NCBI GenBank assembly: GCA_937898895.1
Contig: CALDKL010000775.1
Coordinates: 1-10,442 of the forward strand
Length of the DNA: 10,442 bases
From: an uncultured Verrucomicrobiae bacterium
GTDB lineage: Bacteria > Verrucomicrobiota > Verrucomicrobiia > Verrucomicrobiales > DEV007
Reading direction: 5' to 3'
In this document: piece after piece, positions 5,410 through 10,442 of the stretch
Position numbering within the stretch: the first letter of the stretch is position 1
Layout: every line of letters starts with the position of its first letter
Translations under genes and position numbers: made by a program
The notes under the pieces: model-generated
Seen by the model: only the letters and a program-made list of their open reading frames with translations
The model's database searches: none
Told to the model about the DNA's origin: nothing

Positions 5410-8214
5410 TCACTTCGCCGTGATCGGTGCCCTCGACATCAGATACGCGATCAGATCCTTCACCGCCGCTTCGTCCATAGTTTTCAGGAGACCTTCGGGC
5501 ATGAGGGAGACAGGCATCTTCTCGCGCTTCGCGACCGAATCGGAAGCCAGAGCGAGTCGCTCCACCGGTGTCTGCACCGTGATGGTCTTTTCGTTCTGCT
5601 CCGGCACGACCCCGGATACGACGCGACCGTCCTTGAGGGTGAAGACGGTGAGCTGGTAATCGGCGGGGACAACTTCATTCGGACTGACGATATTCCCTAA
5701 CAAATAGTCCAGATTGTGCCGATCGCTGCCGGTGAGGTCAGGACCAATCGCGCTCCCCTCCCCGTAAAGCTTGTGGCAGGCTCCGCAGAGGCCGGTAAAG
5801 ATGGCTTTTCCTTTTTCCGGATCTGCCTGTGCGATGATCTCGGGCGAGAGGAGCTTCTTCCAGGTCGCGATCTCCGCCTTGATCGCCTCTGGCGTATCGC
5901 GGATCTCTCCCCAGACCTCGCCGAGTTGTTTTGTCAGGGCGGTGTTTCCGAGACTGAGAATCTGCCGGGCGTGGAAGGGAGTGAGAGATTCCCTGGGGAG
6001 ATCTCCTCTCTCGATCCGATTGAGGAGAACCTTCGCATACGAGGGGCGCGATACGAGCGTATCCATCGCCGCCGGGCGGAGGACGGCGTCGCGCTTCCAC
6101 TGCTGGAGGACGCGGTTGGGCACCTCGGGATCGTCATAGTTCGCCAGGCCGAGGATGGCCTCTCGCGCGAGGATTCGGTCATTGATCCACTCCTTGAGTT
6201 TGGGAAGCAGGTCGGGGGCGGGATTGCGAACCAGGTTCGCCAGAGCGGCGCGGCGGGCTCCCGGATCGCCTTCGGCATTCTCCGCGATGGCAAAAAGTTC
6301 CTCTCGGGCCCGTCCGTCGCCAAAAACGACCGAAAGTTCGCGAATCAGGGTTTGCGTTTCTCCTTCTCCTCCCGCTTTCACAATCGCATCCCAGGCCGCT
6401 GGCTTCGGGGCCTTGCTCCACCCCCGGAGGCCTTCGTTGAGCCCGCGGAGAATGGAGAGGCGATTCTCGTGGGTCGCGCGGGTGAGGAGATCGTCAACGG
6501 GTCCTGGTGCCTTTTCGAGATCCTCGGAGAGCCGTCGGGTGATGAGGCGGGTGACGGTGGGGAGGCTGGATGAAAGCGCGAGTGCGACCGCTTTGTCAGG
6601 GTGCTTCGAAACGGCCTCGGCGATGCCATACCAGATCACCAGCGATTGCTGGCGGTCGGTGGAGTCTTCGGCGCACCGACAGAGTTCGGAAGCGAGCGCA
6701 AAGCGTGAATCGAGCGGCAGGCGCGGCAACGCGGCAGCCAGTTCGAGGCGGATGAGGGGGGCTTCCCCCGCTGGCCGTGTGAAAAGGGTTCCCACGTCAA
6801 TGCCGTCTTCCGCGAGCCATCGCACGGCCATGGCCCGTTGCGCCGTGGCTTTCGAGTCGAGTAGCGTCGCGGGATCAAAGGAGTCATCGGAACGTCGGGT
6901 CAGCCAATCCGCTCGCCCCACCGTCGGCGCACCCTTGTCCGGCCCATCATACACGATTCGGTAGATCCGTCCGCTGCTCCGATGAATCCCGTCATTGTCG
7001 TGACACTCGCCGGTGTCGCTCCAGTCGTTCATCCAGACCTGGCCATCGGGTCCGGTGACGAGATCGAGACCGCGGAACCAGGGATCCTTCAGGAAAAGAA
7101 AGTCCGTTCCATGCCGACCCACGTAGCCATTTCCCTGGCTTTCGAGAAGATCCATGTTGATGCGACGGCCATGCAAATTGCAGGTGAAGAGCTTGCCGTG
7201 GTATTTCTCTGGCCAAACTCCGCCCTGGTAGATGAGGCAGCCCATGTGGGCGTGACCGCCGCCGAGATCGGAGGTCTTGTCGCTGATGCCTTCACGGATG
7301 TCGCTCCATTTCTCCGATCCTCGATCCCAGTGGTAGTGATCGGCGGTGTGTCCGATGGTTTCATACGTGAGCGGATTCAAATGGGCTCCGAACATGCGTT
7401 CGTAGGATGCTCCGGGAATGGCGTGCCAGAGGTGACCGATCACGGTGTTCGTATAAAAAAGCTGGCCGTCCTCGTTCCAGTCCATGCCCCAGGGATTGGT
7501 GCCGCCGTGGCAAAAGACCTCGAAGACCTTGCGCTCCGGATGGAATCGCCAGATTGCACAGTTCATCGCGATGCGGTCCTTCTCGGGCGTGCCGGGAGCG
7601 CCGACATAGGAAGTCGTGGTGATGCCATGACGTCCGTAGAGCCATCCATCGGGACCAAACTTGAGACCGTTGACGATGTTGTGTCCGATCGTTTCAGCAT
7701 CGAACCCGTCGAGCATCACGACGGGTTCGCCGTCGGGCACGAGGTCGCCGTTCGCGTCGGGGATGAAGAGCAACTGCGGCGCGCAGGTCAGCCAGACTCC
7801 GCCAGAACCGACGGCGATAGAAGTGAGACGTTTTCCCTGATCCCAAAAAATAGTACGTTTGTCAGACGCACCGTCTCCATTTGTATCTTCCAGCACGGTG
7901 ATGCGGTCATTCAGCTTCAGATCCCACCGCAGCGGGGTTTCGGCAAAGGTGTAACATTCCGCGACCCATAGCCGCCCCTTCTCGTCAAAACACATTCCGA
8001 TCGGCTGCCGTACCTCGGGCTCCGAGGCGAAAACCTCGAGGCGGAACCCCTCGGGCAAGACGGCGGTGCGAGCCACTTCCCGGGCGGGCATGGGTGCCGA
8101 ACCGGCCTTCTCGGTATCGTAGGGCTCCGGAAACTCAGTGGCAGCGCAAACACTGGCGCTGAGGGAGAGGAGGAACAGGGACAGTCGCAACCTGCTGGAG
8201 ATCTCTGCATTCAT
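5410..8214 (-). CDS. PVC-type membrane-bound dehydrogenase with HEAT-like region and C-terminal heme domain, 934 aa
   Basis: This matches the large secreted proteins of Planctomycetes and Verrucomicrobia described as 'putative membrane-bound dehydrogenase' plus 'putative heme-binding domain'. Numbering is from the chosen Met. A signal peptide (1-24; hydrophobic LSLFLLSLSASV, cleavage near CAA|TEF) sends it out of the cytoplasm. A beta-propeller-like sugar-dehydrogenase-type domain begins with LPEGFRLEVFA (53-63) and runs to about 430, with acidic loops DTNGDG (110-115) and DANGD (153-157) that may bind calcium. A helical HEAT-like region covers about 455-770. The C-terminal cytochrome c domain has CGACH (C810, C813, H814), IGPDLTG, and SLMPEGL with M905 as the likely axial ligand. 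The substrate is unknown; carbohydrates or alcohols are the usual guess. I chose the ATG at 8212-8214 because it directly precedes the signal peptide; an ATG at 8250 would add 12 residues. Neither has a Shine-Dalgarno sequence. The gene stands alone. Confidence 0.93.
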   Translation of the reverse strand: MNAEISSRLRLSLFLLSLSASVCAATEFPEPYDTEKAGSAPMPAREVARTAVLPEGFRLEVFASEPEVRQPIGMCFDEKGRLWVAECYTFAETPLRWDLKLNDRITVLEDTNGDGASDKRTIFWDQGKRLTSIAVGSGGVWLTCAPQLLFIPDANGDLVPDGEPVVMLDGFDAETIGHNIVNGLKFGPDGWLYGRHGITTTSYVGAPGTPEKDRIAMNCAIWRFHPERKVFEVFCHGGTNPWGMDWNEDGQLFYTNTVIGHLWHAIPGASYERMFGAHLNPLTYETIGHTADHYHWDRGSEKWSDIREGISDKTSDLGGGHAHMGCLIYQGGVWPEKYHGKLFTCNLHGRRINMDLLESQGNGYVGRHGTDFLFLKDPWFRGLDLVTGPDGQVWMNDWSDTGECHDNDGIHRSSGRIYRIVYDGPDKGAPTVGRADWLTRRSDDSFDPATLLDSKATAQRAMAVRWLAEDGIDVGTLFTRPAGEAPLIRLELAAALPRLPLDSRFALASELCRCAEDSTDRQQSLVIWYGIAEAVSKHPDKAVALALSSSLPTVTRLITRRLSEDLEKAPGPVDDLLTRATHENRLSILRGLNEGLRGWSKAPKPAAWDAIVKAGGEGETQTLIRELSVVFGDGRAREELFAIAENAEGDPGARRAALANLVRNPAPDLLPKLKEWINDRILAREAILGLANYDDPEVPNRVLQQWKRDAVLRPAAMDTLVSRPSYAKVLLNRIERGDLPRESLTPFHARQILSLGNTALTKQLGEVWGEIRDTPEAIKAEIATWKKLLSPEIIAQADPEKGKAIFTGLCGACHKLYGEGSAIGPDLTGSDRHNLDYLLGNIVSPNEVVPADYQLTVFTLKDGRVVSGVVPEQNEKTITVQTPVERLALASDSVAKREKMPVSLMPEGLLKTMDEAAVKDLIAYLMSRAPITAK

Positions 8215-8390
8215 GCGCTCGGCGAATCGGAGGGGAAAGGGGGGCTGCATGGGGGAATACTGGCCCGAACCCGGAACGGAGTCGAGGAGTTACCTCGTCA
8301 CAATCACGGACAGGTTTCGACTCGCCCGTGGTTGAGGGGTTTGCCTCAAAGGAGAATCTGCCAACAGATCCACTCGCTTCCGAACAATAC

Positions 8391-8409
8391 GGAACGCTGT
8401 CGGCGTTCC
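8391..8409. repeat. Perfect 7-bp stem-loop
   Basis: GGAACGC (8391-8397) and GCGTTCC (8403-8409) pair perfectly around the loop TGTCG. It lies mid-way between divergent genes, so it is not obviously a terminator of either and more likely belongs to a dispersed intergenic repeat. Confidence 0.5.
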
Positions 8410-8444
8410 CCTCCCATTCACTCTACAAGCGGGAAGGGCCAACC

Positions 8445-8471
8445 ACCGAAGACACCGAAGACACGGAATCA
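8445..8471. repeat. 9-bp tandem repeat of environmental intergenic type
   Basis: ACCGAAGAC occurs twice in tandem (8445-8453, 8454-8462), followed by a diverged third unit ACGGAATCA (8463-8471). From memory, strings of the type AACCACCGAAGACACCGAAGACACGGAA recur between genes in many environmental bacteria, including Verrucomicrobia and Planctomycetes. Their role is not established. The tandem pattern itself is directly visible. Confidence 0.65.
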
Positions 8472-8523
8472 GAGGGAGGAGAGAGATGGGATGGGTTCTC
8501 TCCATGAGTGAACCTCGATTCCG
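8464..8523. repeat. 60-bp nested inverted repeat adjoining the tandem repeat
   Basis: Three arm segments pair in order: CGGAATC (8464-8470) with GATTCCG (8517-8523), GAGG (8472-8475) with CCTC (8513-8516), and GGAGAGA (8478-8484) with TCTCTCC (8497-8503). This gives 18 pairs interrupted by a one-base bulge and a 2/9-nt internal loop, with a 12-nt terminal loop. It starts inside the third unit of the tandem repeat, so the two appear to form one element. It resembles a REP-like or small non-autonomous element; no flanking direct repeat is evident. Confidence 0.55.
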
Positions 8524-8663
8524 CTGTATTCCCTTGAGTTGTTTCCCTCGGCCTGCACCTGCACAACTCTCGCTGGACGCACCAGCGCTCAACGGGCATC
8601 GTGTCCGCACTCCTCCCCGAAAATTCCTGCCCTCTTCTCCCCACGTTCGGAACGCTTTGCCTC

Positions 8664-9551
8664 ATGTCCCTCCGCCTCGAAATGCTCCAGGTCGCTCGCC
8701 TCGCTCGCTCCCTCCTCGGTGACGAATCCTGCGATCTCGTCGAAGCCTATCTCCGCTCGCAGCAGAATCCCGACGGTGGATTTCGTGATCGCGAGGGAGC
8801 CTCGGACCTGTATTACACCAGTTTTGCCATTGATGCACTCACCGCCCTGCGGGCCTCGCTTCCGGAGCGTTCCGTCCGCGAATTCCTCGACAAAAACCTC
8901 GCCGCCCTCGACCAGCTCGACTTCGTTCATCAGTGTTGTCTTGCGAGGAGTTACTCCGCCCTGACAGAGCGCCCAACCTCCCGCCGGGTCGCCCCGATCT
9001 TCGAGGCCATCGAGCGTCACCGCACTGCCGACGGAGGCTACAACCAGACCGACGATGCGGAGACAGGATCGGCCTATGCCTGTTTTCTCGCCTTCGGTGC
9101 CTATTCCGACCACCATCTCGTCTTGCCCGATCCGGATGGAGTGAGGCACTGCCTCGCCTCCCTTCTGGTCCCCGGCGGCGCATGGGCCAACGACGTCACC
9201 CTGCCCATTCCAAACCTTCCTGCAACCGCCGCCGCAGTCACTCTCTGCCGGAAACTCCACGTTCCCGTTCCGTCTGAAACGCCCCGGTGGATTCTGAATT
9301 CGTGGCACTCCTCGGGTGGCTTTCTCCCTTTCCCCGGTGCGCCCATGCCGGATCTCCTGTCCACCGCCGTCGCCCTCCACGCCCTCGACGGAATGCAGGC
9401 GGAGTTTTCCGCAAAGAAGGAAGCCGTGCTCGACTTCGTCGATTCTCTGTGGACTGCCGCCGGCGGCTTTCACGGCACCTGGGACGAAGAGGAATTCGAC
9501 ATCGAATACACCTACTATGGTCTCCTCGCCCTCGGGCATCTCGCCCTGTAA
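8664..9551 (+). CDS. Prenyltransferase-beta/squalene-cyclase-type alpha/alpha-barrel protein, 295 aa
   Basis: The protein is a single barrel of prenyltransferase/squalene-oxidase repeats. Repeat landmarks are QNPDGGF (34-40), DGGYNQTDDAETGSAYACFLAFGAY (123-147), PGGAW (170-174), SGGFLPFPGAPMPDLLSTAVAL (217-238) and GGFHGTWDEEEFDIEYTYYGLLAL (267-290). SDLYYTSFAIDAL (47-59) recalls the geranylgeranyltransferase beta subunit. The zinc ligands of that family seem lost: in the DxC position only D230 survives (L232 instead of Cys), and the His of the DFYHTCY motif is Y282. Protein prenylation is therefore unlikely; a role in terpenoid cyclisation or binding of an isoprenoid is more plausible. No DxDD motif, signal peptide or membrane segment is seen. 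The ATG at 8664 was chosen because the first helix (MLQVARLARSLL) starts just after it; 8601 would add 21 uncharacteristic residues, and 8682 is another option. The next gene follows after 10 bp, indicating an operon. Confidence 0.82.
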   Translation: MSLRLEMLQVARLARSLLGDESCDLVEAYLRSQQNPDGGFRDREGASDLYYTSFAIDALTALRASLPERSVREFLDKNLAALDQLDFVHQCCLARSYSALTERPTSRRVAPIFEAIERHRTADGGYNQTDDAETGSAYACFLAFGAYSDHHLVLPDPDGVRHCLASLLVPGGAWANDVTLPIPNLPATAAAVTLCRKLHVPVPSETPRWILNSWHSSGGFLPFPGAPMPDLLSTAVALHALDGMQAEFSAKKEAVLDFVDSLWTAAGGFHGTWDEEEFDIEYTYYGLLALGHLAL

Positions 9552-9561
9552 GACCTTCGCC

Positions 9562-10442
9562 ATGATCGATCCGGAACGACTTCGGGAGACCCTGACAAAC
9601 GCGCGTAACGCGCTTCTTGCGGAGCGAAACGCAGCGGGGCACTGGACCGGTGAACTCTCGACATCGGCCCTTTCCACCGCAACCGCTCTCGTCGCTCTCG
9701 GCTGTGTCGATCCCGTGAAATATGGCGGCCACCTCACCGCTGCCTGCCGCTGGCTTGGCGAGCATCAGAACGACGACGGAGGCTGGGGAGACACCGTGAA
9801 AAGTTTCTCGAATCTCTCCACGACACTTCTGTGCTGGTCCGCCCTGACCCGCTTTGGTGGTGATGCGGCGATTGAGTCCGTGAGTCATGCCTCGCATTGG
9901 ATCCGCCGCTATGTCGGATCGCTCGATCCGGACCAGATCGCCGAGACGGTAAAAGCCCGCTACGGAAAGGACCGTACCTTCTCCGTGCCCATTCTCATGC
10001 TTTGCGCCATCTGTGGTACGCTCGGACCACGCGGATGGCGTCGCGTCCTGCAGTTGCCTCACTGGCTCGCCGCCTTCCCGAGGAGCTGGTTTGCAGCTCT
10101 GCAATTGCCGGTCGTCAGCTACGCCCTGCCTGCCCTCATCGCCATCGGATACGCCCGTTCGCGGCAGGCCCCGGTGAAACTTCCCGATCCGCTCTGGCCA
10201 CGGCTTTCCAGATTGCTCGCCTCGATCCAGCCGCCCTCCGGAGGATTTCTCGAGGCCGCCCCCCTGACCAGTTTTGTCACCATGGCCCTCGTCCACGCCG
10301 GAGAACACCATCATCCCGTCGTGAAACAAGGCGTCTCTTTTCTTCTCGACACGGTGCGTCCGGACGGGAGCTGGCCCATCGACACAAATCTCGCAACCTG
10401 GACGACGACCCTCGCGGTGAAGGCATTGGCCGCAGGGAAAGA
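9562..10442 (+). CDS. Squalene-hopene-cyclase-like protein, N-terminal part (partial)
   Basis: The gene starts at the ATG 9562-9564, 10 bp after the preceding stop, and stays open for 293 codons to the window edge. It opens with GHWTGELSTSALSTATALVAL (26-46), as squalene-hopene cyclases and relatives do, followed by QW-type repeats QNDDGGWGD (69-77), PPSGGFLEAAPLTSFVTMAL (224-243) and PDGSWPIDTNLATWTTTLAVKAL (267-289). Between them KARYGKDRTFSVPI (131-144) and LPHWLAAFPRSWFAALQLPVVSYALPALIAIG (165-196) resemble the cyclase segment with the membrane-facing non-polar helix, so membrane association is likely. Family members have about 600-700 residues, so roughly half is missing, including the region where the catalytic DxDD acid motif would lie. 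Function is inferred as cyclisation of, or another action on, a squalene-like isoprenoid. No Shine-Dalgarno sequence is seen; translational coupling to the upstream gene is plausible. Confidence 0.82.
   Translation, partial: MIDPERLRETLTNARNALLAERNAAGHWTGELSTSALSTATALVALGCVDPVKYGGHLTAACRWLGEHQNDDGGWGDTVKSFSNLSTTLLCWSALTRFGGDAAIESVSHASHWIRRYVGSLDPDQIAETVKARYGKDRTFSVPILMLCAICGTLGPRGWRRVLQLPHWLAAFPRSWFAALQLPVVSYALPALIAIGYARSRQAPVKLPDPLWPRLSRLLASIQPPSGGFLEAAPLTSFVTMALVHAGEHHHPVVKQGVSFLLDTVRPDGSWPIDTNLATWTTTLAVKALAAGK

Larger units (their letters stand above)
8215..8663. other. Intergenic region between divergent genes, rich in hairpins and repeats
   Basis: These 449 bases separate the dehydrogenase and the cyclase-like operon, which point away from each other, so promoters for both must be here; I cannot place them with confidence. 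Small stem-loops occur at 8283-8297 (CGAGG/CCTCG), 8332-8349 (TTGAGG/CCTCAA) and 8391-8409 (GGAACGC/GCGTTCC). A 9-bp tandem repeat and a larger nested inverted repeat follow at 8445-8523. CGGAACGCT occurs both at 8390-8398 and at 8648-8656. Short open frames in the region look like chance. Confidence 0.5.

Noticed and set aside
6982..7971. 329-codon open frame on the plus strand opposite the dehydrogenase gene
   Set aside because: The minus strand gives a continuous PVC-type dehydrogenase with a CxxCH domain; the plus frame is its shadow.
8199..8214. Lipoprotein signal peptide for the dehydrogenase (SASVC)
   Set aside because: Val at -1 before Cys does not fit the lipobox; a signal peptidase I site just after (CAA|TEF) is a better fit.
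8786..9060. A DxDD class II cyclase motif in the first barrel protein (NQTDDAE, residues 127-133)
   Set aside because: The first position of the motif is Gln, not Asp (QTDD), and it sits in a GGY repeat where prenyltransferase relatives have a variable loop.
8589..10329. Two long minus-strand open frames (8589-9737 and 9238-10329) opposite the cyclase-like genes
   Set aside because: They are Gly/Arg/Glu-rich without domain motifs, whereas the plus strand shows prenyltransferase/squalene-cyclase repeats in both genes.

Overview
The window reads as an accessory stretch of a Verrucomicrobia or related PVC-superphylum chromosome. This is inferred from gene families, not from a marker gene. The RpoD-type sigma factor has the short N-terminus (MANLEMDGG, then IYLREIGKTPLLTREEEVELA) that I associate with Verrucomicrobia. 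The large secreted 'PVC-type' dehydrogenase/cytochrome c protein is characteristic of Planctomycetes and Verrucomicrobia. None of the six visible start codons has a recognisable Shine-Dalgarno sequence.

Layout. 1-194 (+): probable 3' tail of an unrecognised gene entering from the left. 363-1271 (-): sigma-70 family factor, with a long leader holding a 12-bp hairpin (1334-1361) and a possible promoter (1536-1564). 1713-2624 (-): UlaG-like metallo-beta-lactamase-fold protein whose first metal-binding motif is destroyed. 2625-3094: 470-bp divergent intergenic region. 3095-5263 (+): TonB-dependent outer-membrane receptor, closest in its plug to heme/hemoglobin receptors. 5264-5409: convergent junction with two stem-loops. 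5410-8214 (-): PVC-type dehydrogenase with HEAT-like middle and a C-terminal CxxCH heme domain. 8215-8663: intergenic region with several hairpins and a 9-bp tandem repeat of environmental-repeat type. 8664-9551 (+) and 9562-past the end (+): a two-gene operon of alpha/alpha-barrel terpenoid proteins, a single-barrel prenyltransferase-beta-like protein followed by the N-terminal part of a squalene-hopene-cyclase-like protein.

How the genes work together. The only clear operon is the cyclase-like pair (10-bp gap), which suggests a polycyclic terpenoid (hopanoid-like or other) pathway continuing to the right of the window. The receptor and the dehydrogenase are both envelope proteins and converge, but nothing in the sequence links their functions beyond a possible common theme of heme (uptake versus use). 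The sigma factor and the MBL-fold gene are co-directional but separated by 441 bp and probably belong to different transcription units.

The points most worth a second look are the metal-site-less UlaG-like protein, the barrel protein without zinc ligands paired with a squalene-cyclase-like gene, the hairpin in the sigma-factor leader, and the repeat/inverted-repeat block at 8445-8523. I did not find CRISPR arrays, tRNA or rRNA genes, transposases, or a clearly new defence system.
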